Assembly (NCBI GenBank): GCA_027347985.1
Contig: DAIEQH010000005.1
Location: 1 to 32,682 of the forward strand
DNA from: Candidatus Nomurabacteria bacterium
GTDB taxonomy: Bacteria; Patescibacteriota; Minisyncoccia; Phycocordibacterales; UBA9973
Length of the DNA stretch: 32,682 bases
Direction: 5' to 3'
Shown here: in pieces, positions 21,385 to 28,517 of the stretch
Layout: every line of letters begins with the position of its first letter
How positions within the stretch are numbered: the first letter of the stretch is position 1
Made by a program: the position numbers and the translations under genes
The notes under the pieces: model-generated
Told to the model about the DNA's origin: nothing
Databases searched by the model: none
The model's input: the letters and a program-made list of their open reading frames with translations, nothing else

Positions 21385-22659
21385 TTACACAAAAGTCAAA
21401 GCTATTCCCTTCTTGCCAGAACGGCCAGTACGGCCGATGCGATGCACATAAGTATCGTAAGTTTGCGGAACATCATAGTTGATGACGTGCGTCACATCTG
21501 GGATATCAAGTCCTCGAGCTGCGACATCTGTCGCAATTAATATATTTATTTGATCTTTTTTAAATTGTTCCAAGGTGCGAATACGTTCACGACTTCTTTT
21601 GTCGCCATGAATACAGCCCACTTTAAAGCCCATATGTGAAAGCTCTTTAGTGAGAGTATCCACGCTGTGTTTCATTTCTCTGAAAATCAAAACTTTATTT
21701 GAACCTTCTTTTTTTAATACTTCATGTAACTTTTCCAGCTTCTCTTCTTTACTTCTTGTGTGAATGACGTCTTGGTCAATATTTTTTGCTGTTTCTCCAG
21801 AAATGACGGAAATAAAAACTGGTTCTTTAAGAAATTCTGTTGTTAACTTTTTTACTTCAGGAGAAAGAGTTGCGGAAAAGAAAAGCGTTTGACGATTTTC
21901 TTTAGGAACTTTTCCAAGTATGAAAACCATATCGTCACGGAATCCCATATCAAGCATTCTATCCGCTTCATCAAGTACCACAGAATGACAAGTAGATAAA
22001 TCTAAAACTTTTCTCATTATTAAATCTTTTATTCGTCCTGGTGTACCAATGACGAAAGAGACCCCCCTTTTTATTTCCCCTATTTGTCTCATTATAGGAA
22101 GTCCACCGACACAAGAAACAGAAAAAATTCCTAAACCGAAAGCGAGCATTTTAAAATCGGAATCTATTTGCATAGCGAGTTCTCTGGTCGGAGCCATGAT
22201 CAAAACAACCTCTCTTTTATTTTGTCCTTTGGTTTTAACAATCTTTTCAATTAAAGGAAGAATAAAAGCTGCTGTCTTTCCTGTGCCAGTATTAGCCATA
22301 CCGAAAACATCTTTGCCTTCCAATACAGAAGGAATCGCCTGATCTTGAATCGGCCTTGGATTTATAAATCCTGCTCTCGCTATATTTTTATGAATTTGAG
22401 TGTCAAAAGGAAAATCAATAAAAGTGTGTTTGGAAACATAAGCCTTCTCTTCTACGTGTTCGCCTTTTTTAATAAAACGAGAAAAATCTATGCGCTCAGA
22501 AAAACCTCTCTTTTTAGAACGGCTATTATTTCTTTTAAACTTACTGCTAGCGAATTTGCGAACAGATTTATCAGAAAATTTGTGGGCAGGTTTTGGTTTT
22601 GAACCAAATTTAGAATGCCCAAATTTCTTCGGTTTTGATACGATATTATTTTTGTACAT
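21385..22659 (-). CDS. DEAD-box RNA helicase
   Basis: 424 residues. A basic, disordered N-terminus of about 70 residues precedes the Q motif (FINPRPIQDQ near residue 97). The motifs follow in order: I ANTGTGKT near 117, Ia PTRELA near 150, II DEAD near 226, III SAT near 257, V ARGLDI near 381 and VI HRIGRTGR near 406. The protein stops just after motif VI, so there is no C-terminal RNA-binding domain. It unwinds RNA with ATP, most likely for ribosome assembly or mRNA decay given the setting. The leader can fold TGGG-AGTGA-CCCA over the GGGAG ribosome-binding site. Confidence 0.95.
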   Translation of the reverse strand: MYKNNIVSKPKKFGHSKFGSKPKPAHKFSDKSVRKFASSKFKRNNSRSKKRGFSERIDFSRFIKKGEHVEEKAYVSKHTFIDFPFDTQIHKNIARAGFINPRPIQDQAIPSVLEGKDVFGMANTGTGKTAAFILPLIEKIVKTKGQNKREVVLIMAPTRELAMQIDSDFKMLAFGLGIFSVSCVGGLPIMRQIGEIKRGVSFVIGTPGRIKDLIMRKVLDLSTCHSVVLDEADRMLDMGFRDDMVFILGKVPKENRQTLFFSATLSPEVKKLTTEFLKEPVFISVISGETAKNIDQDVIHTRSKEEKLEKLHEVLKKEGSNKVLIFREMKHSVDTLTKELSHMGFKVGCIHGDKRSRERIRTLEQFKKDQINILIATDVAARGLDIPDVTHVINYDVPQTYDTYVHRIGRTGRSGKKGIALTFV

Positions 22660-22703
22660 AATGGGTCACTCCCAATATGTATATAGTCGAGAATGATGTT
22701 TAA

Positions 22704-22732
22704 AGAATAGCATTTTTGCTATATTTTGTCAA
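22704..22732 (-). promoter_or_regulatory. Promoter of the DEAD-box helicase gene
   Basis: -35 TTGACA (22727-22732), a 17-base spacer and extended -10 TGC-TATTCT (22704-22709). It lies back to back with the thyA promoter. Confidence 0.7.
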
Positions 22733-22734
22733 CT

Positions 22735-22762
22735 TTGTGAAGCATCTCGTAAAAGATATAAT
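22735..22762 (+). promoter_or_regulatory. Promoter of thyA-folA, probably giving leaderless mRNA
   Basis: -35 TTGTGA (22735-22740), a 16-base spacer and consensus -10 TATAAT (22757-22762). The thyA ATG at 22771 is only eight bases further. Confidence 0.65.
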
Positions 22763-22770
22763 AGACTGAC

Positions 22771-23643
22771 ATGAAAGCTTATTTAGATATCGTAAAAAAC
22801 GTTTTGGAAAACGGAGTAAAAATTGAAACCCGCCAAGGTATTCCCGCCTATACAATTGCTGGTGCTATTTTTGAACACGACATGTCTAAAGGCTTTCCAT
22901 TACTTACAACAAAAAAAGTTCCACTCCGTCTCATTGCAACTGAATTAGAATTTTTTATAAATGGAATTACAGACAAACAATGGCTTATTGAACGCAATAA
23001 TCATATTTGGGATGAATGGGCAAAGCCCCAAAAAGCTCCTTATGGACATGATGAGACTTCAAAGAAAAAAATGTTAGAAGAAAGAGACTTGGGTCCAATC
23101 TATGGTTTTCAATGGAGACATTTCAATGCACCATATACAAACTATGATTCAGATTACAACGGAAAAGGAATTGATCAATTAAAAAAAATAGTTGAAACAT
23201 TAAAAACAAACCCACGCGACAGAAGAATGATAGTAAGTGCATGGAATCCTATTCAATTTGAAGAAATGGCGCTTCCTCCTTGTCATTATTCTTTTCAAAT
23301 AACAACTATCGGCGACAAATTAAACTTAATGTGGAACCAGCGTTCTGTAGACACAATGTTGGGTCTTCCTTTTAATATAGCAAGCTACGCTCTTCTTCTT
23401 CACCTGCTTGCAAAAGAAACTGGTTTTAAAGAAGGAAAACTTGTCGGATTTTTGGCCGATGTGCATATTTTTGAAAATCATGTGGATGGAGCAAAAGAAC
23501 AACTTTCTCGTGACCCAAACAAATATCCGTTACCTAAAATAGAAACAGAAAATTGGAAATCCATCTTTGATTGGAAAAACACTGACACAAAACTTTTAGA
23601 TTATCAAAGCTACGACAGAATACCTTTTGAAATAGCAATATAA
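22771..23643 (+). CDS. thyA: Thymidylate synthase ThyA
   Basis: 290 residues. The catalytic Cys lies in LPPCHYSFQ near residue 171, with RMIVSAWNP just before it. WNQRSVDTMLGLPFNIASYA near 191 and the C-terminal LLDYQSYDRIPFEIAI are conserved. The insertion around residues 80-100 (WAKPQKAPYGHDETSKKKM) is like that in many non-E. coli ThyA. It converts dUMP to dTMP with methylenetetrahydrofolate. The start codon is 8 bases after TATAAT, so the mRNA is likely leaderless. folA follows 3 bases after the stop. Confidence 0.97.
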   Translation: MKAYLDIVKNVLENGVKIETRQGIPAYTIAGAIFEHDMSKGFPLLTTKKVPLRLIATELEFFINGITDKQWLIERNNHIWDEWAKPQKAPYGHDETSKKKMLEERDLGPIYGFQWRHFNAPYTNYDSDYNGKGIDQLKKIVETLKTNPRDRRMIVSAWNPIQFEEMALPPCHYSFQITTIGDKLNLMWNQRSVDTMLGLPFNIASYALLLHLLAKETGFKEGKLVGFLADVHIFENHVDGAKEQLSRDPNKYPLPKIETENWKSIFDWKNTDTKLLDYQSYDRIPFEIAI

Positions 23644-23646
23644 ATT

Positions 23647-24144
23647 ATGATATCAATCATCTCAGCTATCGGTAAAAATAATGAGATAGGAAAAAAGAAT
23701 GAGCTTCTTTGGAATTTGCCTGCCGATATGAAGCATTTTAAAGAAACAACATCGGGACACACAGTAATAATGGGACAAAAGACCTTTGAAAGTATTGGGC
23801 GTCCCCTTCCCAAGAGAAGAAATATCGTTTTAACATTAGATAAAAATTTTAATAGAGAAGGGATAGAGATAGTTCATTCAATAGAAGAACTTGATGCATT
23901 ATTAGAAAAAACTTCTACTCCGGAAGAAGAAAATTTCATTATTGGAGGAGGAATGATTTATAAATTATTTATAGATAAAGCAGACAAACTTTATATCACT
24001 CACGTAGACGCTTCTTTCCCTGATGCAGATACATTTTTCCCGGAAATTATCCCAATTGTATTTTTGGAAACTTCCAGAGAAGAACATAAAAAAGACGAAC
24101 AAAATGCATATGATTATGCTTTCGTCACTTATACTAGATTCTAA
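23647..24144 (+). CDS. folA: Dihydrofolate reductase
   Basis: 165 residues, the usual length. ISIISAIGKNNEIGKKNELLW at the start contains the Met20-loop region. The acidic catalytic residue is the D in LPADMKHFK near 27, and GHTVIMGQKTFESIGRPLPKRRN near 38, then FIIGGGMIYKLF near 98 bind NADPH. It reduces dihydrofolate made by ThyA back to tetrahydrofolate. It is the second gene of the thyA-folA pair. The convergent kinase gene ends 5 bases beyond. Confidence 0.96.
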   Translation: MISIISAIGKNNEIGKKNELLWNLPADMKHFKETTSGHTVIMGQKTFESIGRPLPKRRNIVLTLDKNFNREGIEIVHSIEELDALLEKTSTPEEENFIIGGGMIYKLFIDKADKLYITHVDASFPDADTFFPEIIPIVFLETSREEHKKDEQNAYDYAFVTYTRF

Positions 24145-24149
24145 AATAA

Positions 24150-24716
24150 CTAAGAAATCTTCTTAATTGTTTCGTCTACTTGTTTATATAAATCTTCAAA
24201 AGTTCCGTTATTTTCAAAGACATAATCTGCCATTCCAATACACTTGGACAAGTTCTGTTTATTAGGATCATCTGACTTCATTTCGGTCTCTTCTTGTTCA
24301 ATAAATTTTTCAAAACTAACATCATCGCTTTGCACATTTTTTCTTTTCTGAACTCGGTCATACCTTGTTTTTTGTTCGGCATTTATAGCAAATAAATAGA
24401 ATTTACCTTTTTTTCTAAGAGATTCAATTTCACCAGCGGTTCTCAAACTTTCCAAGACACAACTTTTGCTAGAATTCTGAGCCATTTTAAAAAGCTCTTC
24501 AGCAACATAACTTGGTCCATAATTTTTTCTAAGGTCATTACCAATCAAGACCATGTTATCTCTTGTTATTGGAAGTCCTCTTTTTTCTATCTCTTTATTT
24601 ATAACATCTTCTCTCGCGGAAAAATGAACAAAATCTTTGTTTTTTACAAGATAGTCAACAATAGTTCCTTTCCCAGCACCAAGTGTTCCAGTTATCCCAA
24701 TAATAATTTTTGTCAT
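24150..24716 (-). CDS. P-loop nucleotide/dephospho-CoA-kinase-like protein
   Basis: 188 residues. The P-loop GTLGAGKGT is at residues 10-18. HFSAREDVINKEIEKRG follows, where nucleoside monophosphate kinases bind the acceptor, then LIGNDLRKNYGP, VLESLRTAGEIESLR near 87, and an Arg-rich LID (RYDRVQKRKNV near 118). The overall pattern is of the CoaE/UPF0200/NMP-kinase group; the exact substrate cannot be read. Its place 2 bases after dCMP deaminase and facing thyA-folA suggests a deoxynucleotide kinase, for instance for dTMP. It might instead be a split version of the P-loop domain found in some fused dCMP deaminases. Confidence 0.7.
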   Translation of the reverse strand: MTKIIIGITGTLGAGKGTIVDYLVKNKDFVHFSAREDVINKEIEKRGLPITRDNMVLIGNDLRKNYGPSYVAEELFKMAQNSSKSCVLESLRTAGEIESLRKKGKFYLFAINAEQKTRYDRVQKRKNVQSDDVSFEKFIEQEETEMKSDDPNKQNLSKCIGMADYVFENNGTFEDLYKQVDETIKKIS

Positions 24717-24718
24717 GA

Positions 24719-25243
24719 TTAAAATTTTGGTATCTTATTACCCCACATCTCTTTTAAATAACTTTTACCACTGACATTATGACAATCAACTTCAGGCGAA
24801 GACAGTAACATTCTAGTAATAGCTTCATTTGTTATAGAAGTGGTCATTGACTGTGCAACATTATTTACCTTGCTTTCAACAACAGGATTCTTATATATAA
24901 TTTTTTTAATACCGGCTTGGATGACGTGCTTCAAACAATTTTCACAAGGAGCATATAGACTATACAAAGTGCAACCTTCTAAATCTCTTCTAGAAAAAAT
25001 AATGGCATTCATTTCTGCATGAATAACTAAGTGATATTTAATGGGTCTTTCTTGAGACATTTTCTTTTCATCACAACCACTCATAAAACCATTGTAACCA
25101 AAAGATATGGGTCTTTTTTTACCATCAACTATTACACAACCAGTCTTTGTAGATGGATCTTTTGATTTTTTAGCTACTTGTTCAGCTATATTTATAAAAT
25201 ACTCGTCCCAAGTTAAACCACTACTTTTTGTCTCTTTTTTCAT
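24719..25243 (-). CDS. dCMP deaminase
   Basis: 174 residues from the ATG at 25243. A TTG at 25264 would put the coding start inside the promoter's -10 box, so it is rejected. The zinc motifs are HAEMNAII near residue 75 (His ligand and catalytic Glu) and PCENC near 99 (two Cys ligands). The substrate region near the N-terminus has KDPSTKTGCVIVDGKK. It deaminates dCMP to dUMP, the ThyA substrate. The C-terminal extension of about 50 residues is longer than in minimal enzymes. The mRNA is probably leaderless. Confidence 0.9.
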   Translation of the reverse strand: MKKETKSSGLTWDEYFINIAEQVAKKSKDPSTKTGCVIVDGKKRPISFGYNGFMSGCDEKKMSQERPIKYHLVIHAEMNAIIFSRRDLEGCTLYSLYAPCENCLKHVIQAGIKKIIYKNPVVESKVNNVAQSMTTSITNEAITRMLLSSPEVDCHNVSGKSYLKEMWGNKIPKF

Positions 25244-25249
25244 AGGTCT

Positions 25250-25277
25250 ATTATACACTGTCAAAAATAAAAGCCAA
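25250..25277 (-). promoter_or_regulatory. Promoter of dCMP deaminase, probably giving leaderless mRNA
   Basis: -35 TTGGCT (25272-25277), a 16-base spacer and consensus -10 TATAAT (25250-25255), six bases before the ATG. The -35 overlaps an arm of the terminator of the upstream gene. Confidence 0.6.
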
Positions 25278-25300
25278 CGTTCATAAAACTGTTGGCTTTT
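25269..25300 (-). terminator. Terminator of the HD-domain gene
   Basis: A 10-bp stem AAAAGCCAAC/GTTGGCTTTT with a 12-base loop, then ATTTTT on the minus strand, 11 bases after the stop at 25311. Confidence 0.85.
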
Positions 25301-25310
25301 AATTGAAAAA

Positions 25311-26039
25311 TCATGCTACTTTTGATTCCTGATTAGGAACATTACTGTTTTGTTTTAGAAAATCTTGCATCCATTCTTCTAAAGAGAAAGTAAAAAGTTC
25401 TTCTCTAAAACCTGGGAGTCTTTGAGCATATTCCTGATATTTAGGTAGGTTTCTTCTTATTACCCATGTCAGAAGATAAGGATGTTTTTCCTGCATCCAA
25501 ATGGGGTAGAAAAGATACTCAAATCTTTCTAAGGCTTTAAAAGCAATCACCTCATAATAATGAACATCATAAATCTTGCTCATTATTAATCTTGCTTTTT
25601 CTGGAAAACAGTTAGGATTGTCTTGAGCAAACTGAAGAAGAAAAGCATATTCTAGTTTAGAAAAAACATTTTTCCGAATTTTAGAAAAATGTTCCTTGAA
25701 AGCAATATACTCTTCTAAATCATCAGCATAGGTTTTTTTACTAGCAATAATATCACCATTTTTGGTAAGTCCTTCTGCTAAGTCGTGAAGCGTAAAAGCC
25801 CTATGTAAAAGAGCCTCGTTAAGATCTTTCTTTAAAGAATTTTGCATGTGCGGTTGTAAAAGCAAAACACACATATCTGCGAAGATTGAAAAAGAAAAAG
25901 AGTGTTGCAATGTTGATTGTTTCATCATATTTTCCCCAATTCCATCTTCAAGATAATCAGACCATCTTATTACCTTGTGTAGTTTATACTGGGAATTTTT
26001 CCATATAGGGAAAAAGTCATCTAAAATAGATTCCTTCAT
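25311..26039 (-). CDS. HD-domain hydrolase, YfbR-like 5'-deoxynucleotidase candidate
   Basis: 242 residues. The N-terminal RWSDYLEDGIGENMMKQSTL (residues 25-44), with H46 following, resembles the R...E..H pattern of YfbR. H85-D86 with E89 in LHDLAEGLTKNGD is the HD signature with the following GD. A second part, from about residue 120, is helical and unassigned. YfbR removes phosphate from deoxynucleoside monophosphates, which would fit beside dCMP deaminase and ThyA. Substrate is inferred. A Shine-Dalgarno AAAGGTG lies 6 bases before the ATG. Confidence 0.7.
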   Translation of the reverse strand: MKESILDDFFPIWKNSQYKLHKVIRWSDYLEDGIGENMMKQSTLQHSFSFSIFADMCVLLLQPHMQNSLKKDLNEALLHRAFTLHDLAEGLTKNGDIIASKKTYADDLEEYIAFKEHFSKIRKNVFSKLEYAFLLQFAQDNPNCFPEKARLIMSKIYDVHYYEVIAFKALERFEYLFYPIWMQEKHPYLLTWVIRRNLPKYQEYAQRLPGFREELFTFSLEEWMQDFLKQNSNVPNQESKVA

Positions 26040-26090
26040 TTCTTCACCTTTAATTTATTATTTAAATGTAATTTACAATTATTTGTCTTT

Positions 26091-26119
26091 AAACTACCTT
26101 AAAACACCCAAAAAGTAAA
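26091..26119 (-). promoter_or_regulatory. Possible promoter of the HD-domain gene
   Basis: -35 TTTACT (26114-26119), a 17-base spacer and -10 TAGTTT (26091-26096). The same -35 and spacing occur upstream of the ATP-grasp gene. Confidence 0.4.
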
Positions 26120-26140
26120 GCGTCTCAAACTGAGACGCTT
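26118..26140 (-). terminator. Terminator of the ATP-grasp gene
   Basis: A perfect 10-bp stem AAGCGTCTCA/TGAGACGCTT with a 3-base loop, followed by TACTTTTT on the minus strand. Confidence 0.85.
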
Positions 26141-26165
26141 ATTACAAAGTTATATACAAAATTGT

Positions 26166-27185
26166 TTAATATTTTTTCCCCATCGCTTTAAAAACTTTCG
26201 TATATAGTGATTCAACAATTTCTTGTTGTTTTTTCCCTAAAGACGCATAGTGATCTAGCCCTGGAGAAGAATTAATTTCAATTACATACCATTTTCTTGT
26301 GGGCAAGGTAGATATGTCGCCATCGATCATTAAATCGACACCACACAATCGTAAACCCATATCTTTTGATAACTTTATAGCTGTTTCCTTAAAAAACGGA
26401 TGAACCTTTTCTGTCACGTCAACAGAAGTTCCTCCTGTCGATAAGTTGGCGTTATCAAGCAACCTTAAAGATTCTCCTTTTAAAAGAACTGATTTAAAAG
26501 TTAATTTCTTTCTAAGAAGCCCCATCTTTAATCTTTTGTCTCTTATGTTAAATGTTTTTTCTCTACCTGCTTTTTTAAATTCACTTTGTCTTTTTGTAAG
26601 CAAGGTCTTAATACTAGACCTACCATCACCTATAATGGTTAAAGGGATGCGTTCATAGGCAGAAATAATTTCTCTGTCCAAAACGACAACACGGTAATCT
26701 CTACCAGTGACTGGCCGTTCAACTAATATAACATTATCAATACGACTAATTTCCGTAAATACCTTAAAGAAGTCAGTTTTGGTATAAACTTTAGTGACCC
26801 CAATTCCTTGGCTTTTGCTGTTTGGCTTAAGAAACACTGGCAATCCTATCTTTTTTGCAAATTGCCATGCTTTGTTGATGTTCTGTTTGGACTTAATTTT
26901 AGTACACCAAGAATCACTATAAAATTTTTTCCATGAGATAACAGGATATCCCATTTGTTTCATAAAGATTTTTGAATAATCTTTGTCACGAGCTATTTCT
27001 GAAGAACCCATTGTGTTTATGTCCAATGTTGTTCCACGAAAATATCTGTTTATGCCGTTTGAATATGATATCTTTCCAACAACACCATATTCTTCTTCAA
27101 CAAAAACCTTTACATTTAACTTCTTGCCGATTTTTAAAAACAAAGAAGCAAGTAGTGGTTGGCTTAAGATTGTTTTAACTTTCAT
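26166..27185 (-). CDS. ATP-grasp ligase, cyanophycin-synthetase-like domain
   Basis: 339 residues. The ATP-grasp fold shows FLKPNSKSQGIGVTKV near residue 137, then GRDYRVVVLDREIISAYER and IPLTIIGDGRSSIKTLL, which closely resemble the ATP-grasp domain of cyanophycin synthetase and GshAB. NLSTGGTSVDVTEKVHP near 250 and the metal-binding ending VIEINSSPGLDHYA near 305 complete it. It joins an acid and an amine with ATP; the substrates are unknown. The Mur-ligase half of cyanophycin synthetase is absent. It lies 95 bases downstream of the CofE-like gene. A Shine-Dalgarno AAAGGTG and its own possible promoter are present. Confidence 0.85.
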   Translation of the reverse strand: MKVKTILSQPLLASLFLKIGKKLNVKVFVEEEYGVVGKISYSNGINRYFRGTTLDINTMGSSEIARDKDYSKIFMKQMGYPVISWKKFYSDSWCTKIKSKQNINKAWQFAKKIGLPVFLKPNSKSQGIGVTKVYTKTDFFKVFTEISRIDNVILVERPVTGRDYRVVVLDREIISAYERIPLTIIGDGRSSIKTLLTKRQSEFKKAGREKTFNIRDKRLKMGLLRKKLTFKSVLLKGESLRLLDNANLSTGGTSVDVTEKVHPFFKETAIKLSKDMGLRLCGVDLMIDGDISTLPTRKWYVIEINSSPGLDHYASLGKKQQEIVESLYTKVFKAMGKKY

Positions 27186-27233
27186 AATTTCACCTTTCTT
27201 TTATTATAAAATTGACAAATATATTTATTGTAA

Positions 27234-27262
27234 ATAATACCACTAAAACTACAAAAAGTAAA
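27234..27262 (-). promoter_or_regulatory. Possible promoter of the ATP-grasp gene
   Basis: -35 TTTACT (27257-27262), a 17-base spacer and -10 TATTAT (27234-27239), giving a leader of about 42 bases with an AGGTG ribosome-binding site. Confidence 0.5.
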
Positions 27263-27280
27263 GCTTAATTACTTCCTTTT

Positions 27281-28003
27281 TTAAAATTTTATTCTTTTTA
27301 TATTTTCAAAAAGGGGCTGATATAAATCCTCTTTTGGATTGATATAAAGTTCTTTTTTGTTAATCCTTTCAGTAAATTCAACAGGAGCACCAATTATTAA
27401 AGCAAGTGGCTGTTGTTCTTTTCCTTCTCCCATGCAAAGTACAGCAGAAGTTGCAAGACTGTCAGCAACATCTGTGCGAGAAAATTTCAACGTACGTCCA
27501 AAAATATCTTTCTTACCAATATAATTTCTAATTCCTTTAAATCCAGCATAACCGAGAGCAACACCCACAACTCCAGCACGCAAAGGAAATAACCGACTAT
27601 CTGTAATCAAAACACCTAGATTTTTTATTTTAAATTTTTTACGAAGTTCTTTGCGAATAAATTTTGCTGATTTAAAACTATCTTTTGGCAATAAAACCAT
27701 TTTACCGTTTGCGTTTGATTCATCAATTCCAGCCGAAGCCATAACCATACCATCTTTAATGGTAAGCCAAGTATGCTTTGTACGAAGCATAAAATCACTT
27801 TCAGATTTAATAATCTTCTCGTACATTTCGTCATGCGAAATTGTTTTGTCGATTAAAACAATCCTTCCTTCTGAAAGAGCCACTATCTTTGACGTTACAA
27901 CCAATATAGAATTTTCTGGAATCTTTTTAACATATTTAAAAATAAACTGAAGTAATTCTTCTTTCTCTTTAAAGATACTAGTTTTAAAAGTTTTAATTTG
28001 CAT
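27281..28003 (-). CDS. CofE-like gamma-glutamyl ligase (F420-0:L-glutamate ligase family)
   Basis: 240 residues, the family length. VTSKIVALSEGRIV near residue 36 is the conserved N-terminal motif. ASAGIDESNANG near 90, LITDSRLFPLRAGVVGVALGYAG near 131 and DIFGRTLKFSRTDVADSLATSAV near 165 are all CofE features. In F420-makers it adds glutamate to F420-0 with GTP. No other F420 gene is visible here, so the real acceptor may be another molecule such as a pterin or deazapurine. It overlaps the RibD_C gene by 11 bases and belongs to the operon running down from rplK. Confidence 0.85.
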   Translation of the reverse strand: MQIKTFKTSIFKEKEELLQFIFKYVKKIPENSILVVTSKIVALSEGRIVLIDKTISHDEMYEKIIKSESDFMLRTKHTWLTIKDGMVMASAGIDESNANGKMVLLPKDSFKSAKFIRKELRKKFKIKNLGVLITDSRLFPLRAGVVGVALGYAGFKGIRNYIGKKDIFGRTLKFSRTDVADSLATSAVLCMGEGKEQQPLALIIGAPVEFTERINKKELYINPKEDLYQPLFENIKRIKF

Positions 28004-28517
28004 ATTTATATTTTAACAGAAGAGTTCCATTTTTATTCATTTTTTTTACTGATTGCAAAAACAGTTTAGTTTTTTTAAATTTTCCAGAAAACATTGGTAC
28101 GCCATTACTAAAAATATAAGGCTCAATAGTAACATATAATTCATTGAGCATTTTATGCTCCAGAAAAAAATTATACACCCTTGGTCCACCAAGGATAGCA
28201 ATGTTTTTATATTTCATGCTATTAAAATAATCCAAAATGTTTAAAAGCTTAGGATTTAGAAAGGTGGCCGAGCCAATTGTTTTAGGCTTAATAATTTTAG
28301 AAATAAAAACTATAGTATTTCTTTTTTGGAGATTGTTTTTCGCAATTTTATAAGTGTTGTGCCCTACCACAACAACATCATGTCTTGCTAAAGAATTTTG
28401 AAAAAATTTCCAATCTTCAGAACTAGTCCAATCAGCAGAAAAACTTCGTTTACTTTTTGCTATACGTCCATCAATGCTAGTAGCTATATACGCTGTAAAT
28501 TTAATCTTTGACTTCAT
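27993..28517 (-). CDS. RibD_C / dihydrofolate-reductase-like NADPH reductase
   Basis: 174 residues. TAYIATSIDGRIAKSK at the start matches the RibD C-terminal domain (SLDGRIA motif). DVVVVGHNTYKIAKN near residue 48 and the nucleotide-binding IAILGGPRVYNFFLE near 107 follow. The fold is shared with DHFR, which is encoded separately at 23647. It likely reduces a pyrimidine or pterin-type ring with NADPH. The riboflavin deaminase half is absent, so it is not a full RibD. It overlaps the transporter gene by 17 bases and the CofE-like gene by 11, so the three are translationally coupled. Confidence 0.8.
   Translation of the reverse strand: MKSKIKFTAYIATSIDGRIAKSKRSFSADWTSSEDWKFFQNSLARHDVVVVGHNTYKIAKNNLQKRNTIVFISKIIKPKTIGSATFLNPKLLNILDYFNSMKYKNIAILGGPRVYNFFLEHKMLNELYVTIEPYIFSNGVPMFSGKFKKTKLFLQSVKKMNKNGTLLLKYKYAN

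Noticed and set aside
25244-25264. Upstream TTG start for dCMP deaminase, adding seven residues
   Set aside because: These codons contain the TATAAT box of the gene's own promoter; the ATG at 25243 is more likely.
27263-27280. Terminator after the CofE-like gene (AAGTAA/TTACTT stem)
   Set aside because: Short AT-only stem overlapping the possible ATP-grasp promoter; not convincing enough to list.
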